Shown: piece after piece, positions 1 through 10,586 of the stretch
Layout: each line of letters begins with the position of its first letter
How positions within the stretch are numbered: the first letter of the stretch is position 1
DNA from: Bacillus sp. ISL-34
Lineage (GTDB): Bacteria; Bacillota; Bacilli; Bacillales; DSM-1321
Assembly: GCF_018613325.1 (NCBI RefSeq)
Contig: NZ_JAGGQJ010000036.1
Location: forward strand, 203,129 to 267,128
Length of the DNA stretch: 64,000 nt
Reading direction: 5' to 3'
The notes under the pieces: model-generated
The model's input: only the letters and a program-made list of their open reading frames with translations
Told to the model about the DNA's origin: nothing
The model's database searches: none
Position numbers and translations under genes: made by a program

Positions 1-30
1 GAGATCAGGATTCGATTTTTTTAATGGCAC
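1..30 (-). CDS. spoVE: SpoVE (FtsW/RodA/SpoVE family), first codons only
   Basis: Only the first ten codons fall in the window. Reading leftwards from a GTG at 30-28 gives MPLKKSNPDL, which lines up with my recollection of the B. subtilis SpoVE start (MTTKKTSPDL). An AGAGGTGG ribosome site lies about 6 bases upstream of this GTG. An ATG two codons earlier (36-34) touches the ribosome site and is less likely. SpoVE is a multipass SEDS glycosyltransferase for the spore cortex, and its usual place is directly after murD, as here. The identification rests on ten residues plus synteny. Confidence 0.6.
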   Translation of the reverse strand, partial: MPLKKSNPDL

Positions 31-106
31 GGACATCCACCTCTAGGAAGTTTTTCGAGCCTGCGAATATAAACATCAATGCTGATTGCTTGTCAGCACT
101 TTAGTC

Positions 107-138
107 AAAAAAAAAGCGATAACGGCTCATTATCGCTT
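107..138 (-). terminator. Rho-independent terminator after murD
   Basis: On the minus strand a 9-bp stem (AAGCGATAA with TTATCGCTT) is followed by a run of nine T. It lies about 50 bases past the murD stop and before spoVE, so it should end the mraZ-murD transcript and separate spoVE. Confidence 0.85.
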
Positions 139-189
139 CTTTCCTTGGTGTCAACGTAGAAGCAGGTTCACTTCTCTCTGCGAAAGCTC

Positions 190-1542
190 TTACTTAAGTT
201 TATGCACGGCCTCCATAAACATGTCTCCTCTTTGCTCAAAAGTTTTATATTGATCCCAGCTCGCACAAGCTGGGGAGAGAAGAATGCAGTCGCCTTCATT
301 TGAAAATTCAAATGCAGCCGGCACGGCCTTTTCTACATTATCGACACGTTTTATATTCGCTATTCCTATTTCTTTGGCTACCCGTTCAATTTTTTCTGCC
401 GTTTCACCAAAAGTTATCACGGCTTTGACATTTTTCATCGCCGGTTTCAACTCATCGAATTCATTTCCGCGATCCAAACCGCCTGCCAATAAGATGACAG
501 GTTCCGTAAAGGATGTTAGCGCTTTGGATGCTGCAAGAATGTTCGTCGCTTTCGAATCATTATAAAATTTACGGTTATTGATCGTTGCCACAAACTGCAG
601 ACGGTGCTCCACACCATAAAATGTTTTCAGTACAGTCTGAATGGCTTCATTAGCTACACCCTTCAGTTTGGCTGACGAGATGGCCGCGAGTACATTTTCC
701 AAATTATGCTTCCCAGGAAGGGCTATCTCTGAAACTTCAATGATTTTTTCTCCTCGGAAACAGGCGGCACCATCTTCCACATAGGCACCATTCTCATGTT
801 TCACTTCAGCTGAAAAAGGAACAAGTTCAGCCTTGGTCTTTTTCGCCATGGATATAACAAGATCTTGATCTGCATTATAAATCATGAAATCCGAGGCTAT
901 TTGATTTTTCGTAATGGCAGCTTTTGCTTCGACATATTCCTGTTTGGAACTGTGATAATCCAAATGTGCATCATACAAATTTGTCACGATTGAGATTTCA
1001 GGACGAAATTCGTCTATTCCCATTAACTGAAACGACGACAATTCAATGACGATCGAGTCATCGGCCTTCGCTTTTTCAGCAACACCGGAAGCCACTGTCC
1101 CAATATTACCGGCAATCAGCGGGGATTTTTCACCGGTCTTCAACATTTCGTATATCAATGTGGTCGTGGTAGTTTTCCCATTTGTACCAGTGATTCCTAT
1201 GAAAGGTGCCTCACTTATCTGATAGGCCAGTTCAACTTCCGTGATAACAGGAATCCCTTTTTCCAATGCCCCTTTTATAATAGGGTTCCGATAGGGGATT
1301 CCGGGGTTTTTCACGATCAGCTCGAAACCTTCATCAAGAAGCTCGATCGGATGACTGCCGCAGATGACTTTGATTCCCTGTTCAAGAAGTCCTTGAGCCT
1401 CAGGATTTTCCGATAATGGCTTCATGTCATTAACCGTCACGAACGCACCTAATTTATGTAGAAGCGAAGCTGCCATCACTCCGCTTTTTGCCAAACCCAA
1501 TACTAATATCTTTTTCTCTGAATACTTTGCAGTCTCTTTCAA
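190..1542 (-). CDS. murD: UDP-N-acetylmuramoylalanine--D-glutamate ligase
   Basis: Cytoplasmic Mur ligase that adds D-glutamate to UDP-MurNAc-L-Ala using ATP. The protein has 450 residues, the family length (about 451 in B. subtilis). The N-terminal Rossmann-like segment begins [11 protein letters not shown]. The ATP-binding loop [12 protein letters not shown] lies near residues 116-127, and the C-terminal domain ends with the typical [12 protein letters not shown] segment. The start is TTG at 1542-1540, immediately after the mraY stop, with GAGGTG inside the mraY tail as ribosome site, so translation is probably coupled. It is the last gene of the mur run before a strong terminator. Confidence 0.97.
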   Translation of the reverse strand: MKETAKYSEKKILVLGLAKSGVMAASLLHKLGAFVTVNDMKPLSENPEAQGLLEQGIKVICGSHPIELLDEGFELIVKNPGIPYRNPIIKGALEKGIPVITEVELAYQISEAPFIGITGTNGKTTTTTLIYEMLKTGEKSPLIAGNIGTVASGVAEKAKADDSIVIELSSFQLMGIDEFRPEISIVTNLYDAHLDYHSSKQEYVEAKAAITKNQIASDFMIYNADQDLVISMAKKTKAELVPFSAEVKHENGAYVEDGAACFRGEKIIEVSEIALPGKHNLENVLAAISSAKLKGVANEAIQTVLKTFYGVEHRLQFVATINNRKFYNDSKATNILAASKALTSFTEPVILLAGGLDRGNEFDELKPAMKNVKAVITFGETAEKIERVAKEIGIANIKRVDNVEKAVPAAFEFSNEGDCILLSPACASWDQYKTFEQRGDMFMEAVHKLK

Positions 1543-2520
1543 TTATATCCACACCTCTAAATAGATTCCGAGTACCGCACACAGCAGCCCCACTGTCCAG
1601 AAAGTCACGACGACGCGCCATTCCGACCAGCCTGAAAGCTCATAATGGTGGTGAAGCGGACTCATTTTAAAAATACGTTTACCAGTCGTTTTAAAAGACC
1701 CTACCTGCAGGATGACCGAGAGCGTCTCAATGACGAAGACACCGCCAATGATTACCAGGAGGATTTCAAGCTTCGTTAACAAAGCGATGGTTGCGATCGC
1801 TCCTCCAAGGGCCAAGGAACCGGTATCCCCCATGAAAACCTTTGCTGGATGTGCATTGAATACCAAAAATCCAAGTACTGCACCGACAACCGCCACCGAA
1901 AAAATGGCGACATCATATTGTGACTGACTCCATGCCAAAATGGCAAAAGCACCAAAGGCAATGGCTGATGTTCCTGAGACAAGTCCATCAAGCCCATCCG
2001 TCAAATTGACGGCATTCGAAAAACCTACAAGCCAAAAAATAACGATAAACAGATAAAACCAGCCAAAATCAAAAGAAAAGTCAGTGCCTGGAATCGTCAA
2101 TTCAGGATTAAAACGGTCTGTCTGCTTAAAGACGAAATAAAAGATGACCGAAATCACAATTTGTCCAAGCAGTTTTTGCTTGGAAGTCAATCCTAGGTTA
2201 CGCTTCATGACCACTTTGATGAAATCATCCAGGAAACCTAATAAACCAAAACCTAAAGTAACGAATAATAATAAATACGTTTCGGTTGAAGGTGCCGAAA
2301 ATTTCAAAGTCATGATTAGTGTAGCGATGGTAACGGATAATAATATGACCAAACCGCCCATGGTGGGTGTTCCCGTTTTCTTCAGATGCGATTGTGGGCC
2401 TTCTTCCCTGATACTTTGCCCGAATTTCAATCTTCTTAAAAACGGGATGAAAATCGGCGAAAGAAGAACGGTTACTAAAAACGCCACCAAAATCGTATAA
2501 AAAATCACTTGTTCCAACAT
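1543..2520 (-). CDS. mraY: Phospho-N-acetylmuramoyl-pentapeptide-transferase
   Basis: Integral membrane enzyme that moves phospho-MurNAc-pentapeptide from UDP onto undecaprenyl phosphate, forming lipid I. It has 325 residues, the family length, with about ten hydrophobic segments. Conserved signatures are visible: FLDDF in the first third, NLTDGLDGL in the middle and PLHHHYEL near the C-terminus, which together build the metal and substrate site. An ATG start follows a GGGAGTAAGG ribosome site. It sits between murE (90-base gap) and murD (no gap), the normal dcw order. Confidence 0.97.
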   Translation of the reverse strand: MLEQVIFYTILVAFLVTVLLSPIFIPFLRRLKFGQSIREEGPQSHLKKTGTPTMGGLVILLSVTIATLIMTLKFSAPSTETYLLLFVTLGFGLLGFLDDFIKVVMKRNLGLTSKQKLLGQIVISVIFYFVFKQTDRFNPELTIPGTDFSFDFGWFYLFIVIFWLVGFSNAVNLTDGLDGLVSGTSAIAFGAFAILAWSQSQYDVAIFSVAVVGAVLGFLVFNAHPAKVFMGDTGSLALGGAIATIALLTKLEILLVIIGGVFVIETLSVILQVGSFKTTGKRIFKMSPLHHHYELSGWSEWRVVVTFWTVGLLCAVLGIYLEVWI

Positions 2521-2609
2521 TCCTTACTCCCTCATTCCTAACACAATTCAAATATAAAATTCTGCTTGATGTCTTTTCTTATTTGCTGCAGGGCAATTTC
2601 AGCTTCGGT

Positions 2610-4082
2610 TCAAACTGAACCCAAACGACTTTGAATCGCCTTTTCCGCTTCTTCACGGTCATCGAAGTGAAGCACTTCGTCACCGACCAATTGATAGGTT
2701 TCATGACCTTTTCCAGCTATTAATATAACATCGCCCTCTTCCGCCTTGGAAACAGCGTAAGCTATCGCCTGCCTGCGGTCTTCGATAACCGTATATTCTT
2801 TGCCTGCTACACCAGCTTCCATGTCCCGCAGGATCTGGGCAGCATCTTCACTGCGCGGATTATCCGAAGTGAAGATCGGGTCAGTCGCCAAGCTGCAAGC
2901 AATTTCGGCCATGATGGGGCGCTTTGTCTTGTCTCGGTCCCCGCCGCAGCCCACTATCACAAAGATTTTCTTTCTAGCAAACTCACCAACAGTCTTGAGA
3001 ACATTTTCTAAACTGTCCGGAGTATGTGCATAGTCAACAATGACCGGAAAGTCCTGATTTGCTGCAATGAGCTCAAAACGGCCTGCAACACCTTTTATTT
3101 CCTCGATGGATCTAATTGTCTCATCCAGATCGTTACCGGCGCACAGAGCGGCAGAGATGGCAGAGAGTACATTATAAACACTGAATTTACCAATTAGCTT
3201 CAGCTGAATGTAACGCTCTTCTTTACCAGCTGTCAAGGTGAAAGATGTGCCATTTGCATCAATTTTTATATCCGTGGCCCTGATATCTGCTTCTTTATCT
3301 ATGCCGTATGTAACCACTGTAGCAGCAGTCGCTTTAATGAAATCAGCTGTTGCCTCATCATCAGCATTAAGCACAGCATATTTAGGACGGTTTTCTATGT
3401 AAGCATTGCCGAGCTGTGAGAAAAATAAGGATTTTGCCTGCCTGTATCTGTCCATGGTTTTATGAAAATCCAAATGATCCTGTGTAAGATTCGTAAAGAC
3501 GGCAATATCATAATCACAGCCATGGACGCGTCCAAGCTCAAGTGCATGCGATGAGACTTCCATAATGGCCGTGGTAACGGATGCTTCGGCCATTTCATGA
3601 AAAGCCTTCTGCAGCGTTACGCTATCTGGCGTCGTATTCTTAGTTTCATATACCTTATCGGCAATTTTTGTATACATCGTGCCAATCAAGCCCGTTTTTT
3701 CTTGTCGATCCTCGAAAATCTTTTCCAATAAGTGACTGGTCGTCGTCTTTCCATTCGTACCTGTAATTCCGATCAAGCGCATCTTTTGAGTCGGATGGCC
3801 ATAGAATGCATCGGCAAGCACCGCCATCGCCCTGCTCGAATCCCTGACTACGATCACGGGAACATCGAGGTCAAGCGGCCTTTCGGCAATGACTGCTGCA
3901 GCTCCATGATCTACAGCAAGTTGGGCAAAATCATGACCATCGACTGTATAACCTTTTATACAAACAAATAAACTTCCGTCTATGACTTTACGGTTATCAT
4001 TTTCAATGGAGGTGATTTCAGGATTTTCTCCTTCATACGTAAATAAGGAGTTTAAATAAGATAGTAATTTGTGAAGCTTCAT
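2610..4082 (-). CDS. murE: UDP-MurNAc-tripeptide synthetase (meso-diaminopimelate adding)
   Basis: Cytoplasmic Mur ligase that adds the third residue of the stem peptide. It has 490 residues. The ATP loop [11 protein letters not shown] is near residues 105-115, and the specificity motif DNPR (in [10 protein letters not shown], about residue 400) is the hallmark of enzymes that use meso-diaminopimelate rather than lysine, so this organism should have a DAP-type wall. The ATG start has GAGAGGGATGG upstream. A hairpin separates it from spoVD, so it may also have its own promoter. Confidence 0.97.
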   Translation of the reverse strand: MKLHKLLSYLNSLFTYEGENPEITSIENDNRKVIDGSLFVCIKGYTVDGHDFAQLAVDHGAAAVIAERPLDLDVPVIVVRDSSRAMAVLADAFYGHPTQKMRLIGITGTNGKTTTSHLLEKIFEDRQEKTGLIGTMYTKIADKVYETKNTTPDSVTLQKAFHEMAEASVTTAIMEVSSHALELGRVHGCDYDIAVFTNLTQDHLDFHKTMDRYRQAKSLFFSQLGNAYIENRPKYAVLNADDEATADFIKATAATVVTYGIDKEADIRATDIKIDANGTSFTLTAGKEERYIQLKLIGKFSVYNVLSAISAALCAGNDLDETIRSIEEIKGVAGRFELIAANQDFPVIVDYAHTPDSLENVLKTVGEFARKKIFVIVGCGGDRDKTKRPIMAEIACSLATDPIFTSDNPRSEDAAQILRDMEAGVAGKEYTVIEDRRQAIAYAVSKAEEGDVILIAGKGHETYQLVGDEVLHFDDREEAEKAIQSRLGSV

Positions 4083-4187
4083 TTTTCCATCCCTCTCAAC
4101 TTAATTTGAGGATTCATTATATGTGATTAGCCTTGGCTTGTCGAGAAACCAATTTCAATTATACGGGGTTATCCCGACTCCGTAAAC

Positions 4188-4216
4188 AAAGCGGCTGATG
4201 ATTCTTCAGCCGCTTT
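4188..4216 (-). terminator. Hairpin between spoVD and murE
   Basis: An 11-bp perfect stem (AAAGCGGCTGA with TCAGCCGCTTT) lies just after the spoVD stop. On the minus strand it is followed by TTTGTTT, an interrupted T run, so termination is probably partial and would allow some read-through into murE. Confidence 0.6.
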
Positions 4217-4240
4217 AACTATTCATATATTATATTATAC

Positions 4241-6163
4241 TTATTCTGTATTTTCGCCAAGATAAATTCTTATTGTAGAGCCTTGTTTTACTTTAACGCC
4301 TGGATCCGGGGCTTGATTTATGACTTTATCCCCATTTCCGGCAATATCCAGCTTAAGGTCGATGAGCTGGGTTTGCAACTCTTTTTTGCTGAGACCCACA
4401 ACGTCAGGTACCTCGACCATGACGGGATCCGTCCAGACCGTTTCCTTCTCAATCTGGTTTTTCCTTGGCTTGATGCCCATGGCCCTAAGTGAATCCTCCA
4501 TGATGTTCCCAACGATCGGTGCGGCAACTACCCCGCCGAATTGTACCGTTCCTTTCGGATTATCCACCGCTATATAAACGACGATTTGCGGATCATCCGC
4601 CGGTGCGACACCAATGAATGAGAGAATATAATTATTTTCAAGGTATCGGCCATTTTCAGCTTTTTGGGCTGTACCCGTTTTCCCGCCGACCCGGTACGAC
4701 TCCACGAATGCTCCTTTACCGCTACCTTGGGCGACAACGGATTCAAGTGCTTCACGGACTTTCTTCGAGGTTGCTTCTGAAATCACCTTTTTCTTCGCCT
4801 GTGGGGTCTTTCGCATCAGCACTTCCCCATTTTTGGGGTTCACCAGTTCCTTCGCGATATAAGGTGTATACAAAGTTCCGCCATTCACAGCCGCCGATAC
4901 CGCTGTCACCTGCTGAATGGGCGTTACGGCTACACCTTGTCCAAACGCGGTCGTTGCCTGCTCAACCGGACCCACCTGATCCATGTTGAACATGATTCCT
5001 TTTCCTTCACCGGTTAAATCAATCCCCGTCTTTTGCCCAAACCCGAAATCATTTATATATTTAAACAGCTTGTCTTTACCAAGCCGGTTCCCTAATTCTA
5101 CAAAACCTGGGTTACATGAGTTCTCGACGACTTCAAGAAAAGTTTGGTCCCCATGTCCACCGCTTTTCCAGCAATGCAGTGTAGACCCTGACACTTCCAC
5201 ATGTCCGGAATCATAAAAATGTTCCTTTTCTAAGTCGACCTTCCCTTCCTCAAGCGCCGCAGCTAGTGTGATGATCTTAAAAGTCGAACCTGGTTCATAT
5301 ATACTCCAAACTGGTAAATTACGATTATACACTTCTGAAGGTACATTTTGGAAATTAGCTGGGTCGAAGGTTGGCCTGCTAGACATTGCCAATATTTCCC
5401 CTGTATTCGGGTTCATTGCAATGGCAATTATACCATCGGGGTCATATGTCGCCTCCGCATTATCGAGCTCCCTCTCCACAATTGTCTGGATTTTGCTATC
5501 GATCGTAAGCTTCAAGTTATCACCATCAACAGGAGGCTTATAGTCATCGGCCATATTCTCAAGCCGTTTCCCTTTCGCATCCGAGTAAAATTTAACAAAT
5601 CCTTTTTCCCCGCTTAGTTCCTTATCATACGACAATTCAATACCCATCAACCCTTGATTATCAGAGCCCGTAAAGCCAAGGACATGCGAAAGGTATTCAC
5701 CAAATGGGTAATGGCGCTTTGAATCTTCAGCGATATAAACGCCCTTTATCCCTAATGCTTTAATTTCCTTCGCCTTTTCATGAGATATCTTTCTGCCTTC
5801 CGGAATCCTGACGCTCATCGCCTGTTTCGTTAACCATTGATAAGCCTTTTCCTTTGTCATATCCAATATTGAAGCAAGCTGTTCCGCCGTCTCCCCAGGA
5901 TTCTCGATCTGCCTTGGGATGACATAGACCGTTGGCGCAGATATATTCGTTGCCAGCTCGACACCATTCCGATCCAGAATTTCTCCTCGTTTGGCTTCAA
6001 AAGGAATATTCCTGCTCCAGGAATCTTTAGCCAGCCCCGTCAACTTATCCCCTAGATAAAACTGTACAATTCCCAATCGGATATCAATGATAAAAAAAAC
6101 AACGATACCGATCGCCAATGCTATTGCCAGCCGTTTTCGGACAGTAACATTCGAAACACGCAA
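4241..6163 (-). CDS. spoVD: Sporulation-specific class B penicillin-binding protein SpoVD
   Basis: DD-transpeptidase that cross-links spore cortex peptidoglycan as the partner of SpoVE. From the start chosen here it has 640 residues. An N-terminal membrane anchor (about residues 12-32) is followed by the PBP dimerisation domain and the transpeptidase domain with STFK (serine near 293), SCN (near 349) and KTGT. One C-terminal PASTA domain follows. The start is TTG at 6163, nine bases after GGAGGTG, and the N-terminus RVSNVTVRKRL matches SpoVD of B. subtilis. The reading frame stays open upstream to 6256, but that part has no ribosome site or homology. A CATATATT at 6194-6201 resembles a sigma-E -10 box, without a clear -35. 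Confidence 0.95.
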   Translation of the reverse strand: MRVSNVTVRKRLAIALAIGIVVFFIIDIRLGIVQFYLGDKLTGLAKDSWSRNIPFEAKRGEILDRNGVELATNISAPTVYVIPRQIENPGETAEQLASILDMTKEKAYQWLTKQAMSVRIPEGRKISHEKAKEIKALGIKGVYIAEDSKRHYPFGEYLSHVLGFTGSDNQGLMGIELSYDKELSGEKGFVKFYSDAKGKRLENMADDYKPPVDGDNLKLTIDSKIQTIVERELDNAEATYDPDGIIAIAMNPNTGEILAMSSRPTFDPANFQNVPSEVYNRNLPVWSIYEPGSTFKIITLAAALEEGKVDLEKEHFYDSGHVEVSGSTLHCWKSGGHGDQTFLEVVENSCNPGFVELGNRLGKDKLFKYINDFGFGQKTGIDLTGEGKGIMFNMDQVGPVEQATTAFGQGVAVTPIQQVTAVSAAVNGGTLYTPYIAKELVNPKNGEVLMRKTPQAKKKVISEATSKKVREALESVVAQGSGKGAFVESYRVGGKTGTAQKAENGRYLENNYILSFIGVAPADDPQIVVYIAVDNPKGTVQFGGVVAAPIVGNIMEDSLRAMGIKPRKNQIEKETVWTDPVMVEVPDVVGLSKKELQTQLIDLKLDIAGNGDKVINQAPDPGVKVKQGSTIRIYLGENTE

Positions 6164-6241
6164 AAACAGGCACCTCCATTTCATACATGCTTCAATATAT
6201 GCTTGTCTACTCGATGCTAGACTAGAAACTTTGAAAGAAAT

Positions 6242-6271
6242 AAAGAGGAAATCCAAATGGATTCCCTCTTT
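6242..6271 (-). terminator. Hairpin between pbpB and spoVD
   Basis: A 13-bp stem (6242-6254 with 6259-6271, loop AAAT) lies directly after the pbpB stop. On the minus strand it is followed by ATTTCTTTC. It marks the end of the vegetative division genes before the sporulation gene spoVD. Confidence 0.65.
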
Positions 6272-6275
6272 ATCT

Positions 6276-8438
6276 TCACTCTGTTTTCTCTTTAGTCGGT
6301 ATATCTACACCAGCCCCATCAGGCTGGGATAATTCAATATTGATGGATTCTCCTTCCTTCACCTTTTTCCCGGCCTCAAGACTCTGTTTACTCACATATC
6401 CAGTACCTTCAGTTTTCAGATCCAGTTTTGCAACCTTAGCCAATTTCATGACATCGCGCAGGGACCAACCCTTCATGTCAGGAACTTTCATTTCACCTTC
6501 CGTCCTCAGGATTATCTTTTCACCCTGTAACAGTATGCTCCCGGCTTTTGGGGATTGATCGACCACTTTACGTCCACTTCCGATCGTACTTACATCATAG
6601 CCAAGTTCCTTCAGTTCTTTGGCAGCTGAACTCTCGGTTTGATTCGTATAGTCAACGATTTTATTTGCTTTTTGTTTTTTAACATCAGATGGTTTGATGT
6701 TTAGATATTGCAGGCTATTTTGCATGACAGGATTAAAGATCTCTGACAAAGGATCGGCCCCAACATAAGATACACCTAACTTCGGCTGCTTGACCGCCAC
6801 ATACATGACCAACTGCGGATCATCTTTTGGAGCCATACCTAGAAAGGAGAATACATAGTTATTTTTCCCTTCTAAATATCCACCTGTCGGACCTGGAATT
6901 TGTGCAGTACCGGTTTTTCCCGCTACTTCATATCCATCAATGGCATATTTTTTCCCAGTTCCTTTTTTCGCGGAAATTACCGTTTCCAAATAATCACGTA
7001 CCTGTTTTGCAGTTTCTTTCGAAATCGGTTGCCCTGTCACTTTCGGCTTTGTCGTTTTCAAAATTTTGCCGGTATCTTGATCGGAAATGCTTTTTATCAC
7101 GTATGGCCGCATCATTTTTCCGTCATTGGCTACTGCGGATGCAGCTTGGATTTGTTGAATCGGTGTAACGGTCGAACCCTGTCCAAAGGATGTGGTCACT
7201 TTTTCAAGCTTATACTTGTATTGAATTTTACCGGTTATCTCGTTCGGCAGGTCAATTCCCGTTTTTTTATCAAATCCGAACTTAGTTAAATACTCACGAA
7301 AAGTTTCCGCCCCTATCTTATCCATTGCAAGTGTAGCAAAAGCGACATTGGAGGAGCGTTGAACCCCTTCAAGAAAGGTCATGCTCTTCCCTCTTTCGAT
7401 TCCGCTATGATCTCCGATTTTCCCCGATCCGGCTTTGTAGGTTCCTGCAACAAAAGTTTCATTCGGATTAAAGACCCCTTCCTCAACAGCCGCGGCAAGG
7501 GTGAATGTTTTCATCGTTGAACCCGGTTCGAAGGTTTCTTCAATAGCCAGGTTACGCCATGTATCCGTAAGCCCGACTTTCGTTGTCGGATGGAAGGTAG
7601 GCCTTTGCCCCATCGCCACAATCTCCCCCGTTTTTGGATTGGAGACAATCGCTATGATTTGCTCGGGATCGTATTTTTCCTGCACTTTGCTCATCGAATC
7701 TTCCAAGAACGTTTGTATTTTCTTATCGATGGTCAGCATGACATCATTGCCATTATCCGGGGCAACCACCTTTTCCTCCTTATCCGGTAAAAGGAAGCCC
7801 CATGAGTCACTGTCATATGTCAGCTTCCCATCCGTTTCCTGCAATTCTTTATTGAGGTACCTTTCAATGCCGAACTTACCAGCCATTTCTCCCGTTTCTT
7901 CATCCTTTTCTACATAGCCAATCAGATGGGAGGCGAAAATTCCATTAGGATAGAAACGTTTATTGGTTCTTCCGAATGTAATTCCCGGCAGTTCCAATTT
8001 TTCTATTTGCTGCTTGACGACCTGAGTCAAATCCTTGCCGGCACTGCCAAATTCCACCTGGTATGCCCCTTTTTTCGTAAGTCTTTCATAAATGTCCTGT
8101 TCATCCATGTCGATATATTTTGCAAGCTTACTCGCGGTCATCTCCGGATCCTTGACATGCTCGGGCTCCTTTTCACTGAGTACAGCCCTTAAGATATAGG
8201 AGGAAGTATCCTCGGCGATGACTTCACCCTTTGTATCGAGTATGCTTCCCCTTTTGGCTTCTATGACCTGTTTTTTTTCATATTTCTTGTCGATTTTCGA
8301 AGCCAGTACCTCCCCGCCTGCTGTTCCTGTCACCTGAATATACAAAAAGCGGCAGACTAATACAAAAAAGAGCAGGCCGAATAAGAAGAATAATCCGGCT
8401 GCCCCATGCTTCATATTTTTTTGTTTCTGCATTATCAC
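6276..8438 (-). CDS. pbpB: Septal class B penicillin-binding protein PBP2B
   Basis: Essential division transpeptidase acting with FtsW, FtsL and DivIC at the septum. It has 720 residues (about 716 in B. subtilis). A short cytoplasmic tail and one membrane segment (about 13-36) precede the PBP dimerisation domain. The transpeptidase domain has STMK at 307-310, a SSN triad and KTGT. Two PASTA domains form the C-terminus. The start is GTG at 8438, overlapping the ftsL stop by four bases (GTGA); an ATG two codons inside is an alternative. Confidence 0.96.
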   Translation of the reverse strand: MIMQKQKNMKHGAAGLFFLFGLLFFVLVCRFLYIQVTGTAGGEVLASKIDKKYEKKQVIEAKRGSILDTKGEVIAEDTSSYILRAVLSEKEPEHVKDPEMTASKLAKYIDMDEQDIYERLTKKGAYQVEFGSAGKDLTQVVKQQIEKLELPGITFGRTNKRFYPNGIFASHLIGYVEKDEETGEMAGKFGIERYLNKELQETDGKLTYDSDSWGFLLPDKEEKVVAPDNGNDVMLTIDKKIQTFLEDSMSKVQEKYDPEQIIAIVSNPKTGEIVAMGQRPTFHPTTKVGLTDTWRNLAIEETFEPGSTMKTFTLAAAVEEGVFNPNETFVAGTYKAGSGKIGDHSGIERGKSMTFLEGVQRSSNVAFATLAMDKIGAETFREYLTKFGFDKKTGIDLPNEITGKIQYKYKLEKVTTSFGQGSTVTPIQQIQAASAVANDGKMMRPYVIKSISDQDTGKILKTTKPKVTGQPISKETAKQVRDYLETVISAKKGTGKKYAIDGYEVAGKTGTAQIPGPTGGYLEGKNNYVFSFLGMAPKDDPQLVMYVAVKQPKLGVSYVGADPLSEIFNPVMQNSLQYLNIKPSDVKKQKANKIVDYTNQTESSAAKELKELGYDVSTIGSGRKVVDQSPKAGSILLQGEKIILRTEGEMKVPDMKGWSLRDVMKLAKVAKLDLKTEGTGYVSKQSLEAGKKVKEGESINIELSQPDGAGVDIPTKEKTE

Positions 8439-8791
8439 TGCACACCCTTCACATTATTCTCATTTAGCTTGAACCCTAGCGCTGCAGCTTTTTTCCAAAT
8501 TCTTTCGTATGTACTAAGTTCAGCAACCTGCACTTTCAAATCATCATTCACTTTGCCCTGTTCTTCAATCGACGTTTCCACTAGCTGGATCTCTTTATTC
8601 GTTTCATAGATGGCCGCTTGATTAGAGACAATTTTCACTCCCATAAAGGTAACCATGATAGCAAGGGCACATAGTAAGAAAACTTCACCAATGGATATCT
8701 TCGCTTTACGGATGACCACTGTTTGATGTGTCTGTTGCGGCTGTTGGTCTTCATATTGCTGTTCTTGCATTTTTTTGGCTATGGAACTCAT
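8435..8791 (-). CDS. ftsL: Cell division protein FtsL
   Basis: Bitopic divisome protein of 118 residues that forms a complex with DivIC and DivIB and supports PBP2B/FtsW. A charged, Gln-rich cytoplasmic tail (QQYEDQQPQQTHQ) is followed by one membrane helix (about 33-55) and an extracellular heptad-like coiled coil (about 56-100). Sequence conservation in this family is low, and the call rests on topology plus position between rsmH and pbpB. It overlaps pbpB by four bases. Confidence 0.92.
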   Translation of the reverse strand: MSSIAKKMQEQQYEDQQPQQTHQTVVIRKAKISIGEVFLLCALAIMVTFMGVKIVSNQAAIYETNKEIQLVETSIEEQGKVNDDLKVQVAELSTYERIWKKAAALGFKLNENNVKGVQ

Positions 8792-8823
8792 TCATGTTCC
8801 CCCTTACTGATTTTTTTCTGTAA

Positions 8824-9756
8824 TTATTGCTTTTCGGCGATTCTTAGCTTAGCCGACCGGGAACGATTATTCCCTTCCAATTCTTCTTCTGAAGGTAAAA
8901 TCGGTTTTCTCGTAATAATTTTCATAGTTGGCTTGAATTCATCCGGGATAACTGGAAGTCCAGGCGGAAGGTCCGGCATGCTACTGGCCTTTTTAAATAC
9001 CGTTTTACAAATTCTATCTTCAAGCGAATGGAAGGTAATGACAGATATCCTTCCCTCTTTATCCAAAAGCGATATGGCTTGCTCCAAGGAATCTTCAAAG
9101 ACACCAAGTTCGTCATTCACAGCGATTCTTATTGCTTGGAACACTCGTTTCGCAGGGTGTCCGCCTTTACGTCTTGCCGGGGCCGGTATCCCATCCTTAA
9201 TTAACTCCACAAGCTCGAACGTCGTTTCAATAGGTTTTATTTCACGTGCCGCTTCAATTTTCCGAGCAATTTGTTTCGAAAACTTTTCTTCTCCATATTG
9301 GAAGAAAATTCTCAGTAAATCATGGAATGACCATGTATTCACGACATCATAGGCAGAAATGGCAGCACTTTGGTCCATCCTCATATCCAAAGGTGCATCA
9401 TGGTTATAGCTGAAACCACGCTCTGGTGTATCCAATTGTGGGGATGACACACCTAAATCATAAAGGATCCCGTCCACTTTCTCGATTCCCCGGGCATTCA
9501 ACTCTTCTTTTAAGTATTTAAAATTATTAGGAACAAGAACAATACGTTCGCCATAGCTTTCCAACTTTTCCTTAGCATTTCGAATCGCCGTTTCGTCCTG
9601 ATCAAAAGCATAAAGCCTGCCTTTATCAGAGAGCTGTGAAAGTAAGTATTCGCTGTGACCGGCTCCTCCTAAAGTACAATCCACATAAATTCCATCAGGT
9701 TTGATGTTCAATCCATCAACCGTCTCTTTTAATAACACTGTTGTATGTTGAAACAT
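8824..9756 (-). CDS. rsmH: 16S rRNA (cytosine1402-N4)-methyltransferase
   Basis: SAM-dependent methyltransferase for N4 of C1402 in 16S rRNA (formerly MraW). It has 310 residues from the ATG at 9756. The SAM motif region [10 protein letters not shown] is near residue 30, [12 protein letters not shown] follows in the first half, and FHSLEDR is near the C-terminus. I use the second ATG because GGAAGG lies nine bases before it; the first in-frame ATG (9765) abuts the ribosome site. N-terminus [12 protein letters not shown] matches B. subtilis. It is the second gene of the mraZ operon. Confidence 0.96.
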   Translation of the reverse strand: MFQHTTVLLKETVDGLNIKPDGIYVDCTLGGAGHSEYLLSQLSDKGRLYAFDQDETAIRNAKEKLESYGERIVLVPNNFKYLKEELNARGIEKVDGILYDLGVSSPQLDTPERGFSYNHDAPLDMRMDQSAAISAYDVVNTWSFHDLLRIFFQYGEEKFSKQIARKIEAAREIKPIETTFELVELIKDGIPAPARRKGGHPAKRVFQAIRIAVNDELGVFEDSLEQAISLLDKEGRISVITFHSLEDRICKTVFKKASSMPDLPPGLPVIPDEFKPTMKIITRKPILPSEEELEGNNRSRSAKLRIAEKQ

Positions 9757-9808
9757 GCTAGACATCCTTCCAATCGGTTATTGAGTGACTCTATTTCTGA
9801 GGGCAGCC

Positions 9809-10240
9809 TTAAATATCAAAGCCAATCATATTTTCTGCTATCTCAGCGAAAGAATCCTCCGAAGCTGAAAAATAGTTTTCCCAAAGGGATTTGCTCCAAA
9901 TCTCAATACGATTGGTAACACCAAGAATTACACATTCTTTTTCCAATTGGCCATATGAAGTAAGCGGCGTGGGGATATTAATTCGCCCTTGTTTATCAAT
10001 TTCGCATTCTGTAGCTGCAGAAAAGAAAAAACGGGTAAAGGCTCGGGCATCTTTTTTTGTTAAGGGCAGGGCTTTCAGCTTTTCTTCAAGCAGCTTCCAC
10101 TCTTCCATAGGGTAACCAAATAAACATTGATCGAGTCCGCGGGTAAGAACAAATTGCTCCCCGAGATTTTCCCTGAATTTCACCGGGACTATCAAACGGC
10201 CCTTTATGTCGATGTTATGATGGTACTCTCCCATGAACAT
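9809..10240 (-). CDS. mraZ: Transcriptional regulator MraZ
   Basis: AbrB-like DNA-binding protein that represses its own division and cell-wall operon. It has 143 residues, identical in length to B. subtilis MraZ, starting [11 protein letters not shown]. Two SpoVT/AbrB-type halves are visible, each with the DxKGR or DKQGR signature (IDIKGR near 11, IDKQGR near 87). The start is ATG 10240 with GGGGGT seven bases upstream; an in-frame start at 10255 is less likely. Its probable operator repeats lie directly upstream. Confidence 0.95.
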   Translation of the reverse strand: MFMGEYHHNIDIKGRLIVPVKFRENLGEQFVLTRGLDQCLFGYPMEEWKLLEEKLKALPLTKKDARAFTRFFFSAATECEIDKQGRINIPTPLTSYGQLEKECVILGVTNRIEIWSKSLWENYFSASEDSFAEIAENMIGFDI

Positions 10241-10249
10241 ACCCATTAC

Positions 10250-10296
10250 CCCCACATTCTAATCTCAATGTACCACATTCCCCCACCTTTCTCCAC
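10250..10296 (-). promoter_or_regulatory. Putative MraZ operator repeats upstream of mraZ
   Basis: On the minus strand GTGG occurs at 10296-10293, 10286-10283 and 10276-10273, at exact 10-bp spacing, with further TGGGG and TGGGT matches at 10254-10250 and 10245-10241. MraZ is known to bind short TGGGN direct repeats spaced about one helical turn apart. The spacing is seen; the assignment to MraZ is inferred. I could not place a convincing promoter for the operon. Confidence 0.5.
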
Positions 10297-10460
10297 TTGT
10301 TTTTACTTTCTCCTTCCAAGTAAAAATTCCCTTCTTTTCTACTTAAGTTTATTTAGCCAAATTATTCAAAGAAACGTGCATTTCCCTCGAATTGACTCAG
10401 ACTAAGACGCAGCCTCACTATTACTGTCGAAGCACTACCTGACAAGTACCCGGGAAACAG

Positions 10461-10497
10461 AAAAAAAGACAGGCTTTTTAGCACCTGTCTTTCTTTT
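10461..10497 (-). terminator. Terminator after bshC
   Basis: A 9-bp stem (AAAGACAGG with CCTGTCTTT) has an A run on its left and a T-rich run on its right, so it can act in both directions. For bshC, on the minus strand, the T run is 10467-10461. Confidence 0.75.
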
Positions 10498-10586
10498 CAC
10501 TTTTTAATCCCTCCGTCAGGATTGGAAAGTGGCAATCCTATTCAAAATGATCAGTCCACCACTTTCCCCCAAAACGGATGGTTATT

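Noticed and set aside
8723..9352. A 209-codon plus-strand ORF opposite rsmH and ftsL.
   Set aside because: Antisense shadow of two well-identified genes.
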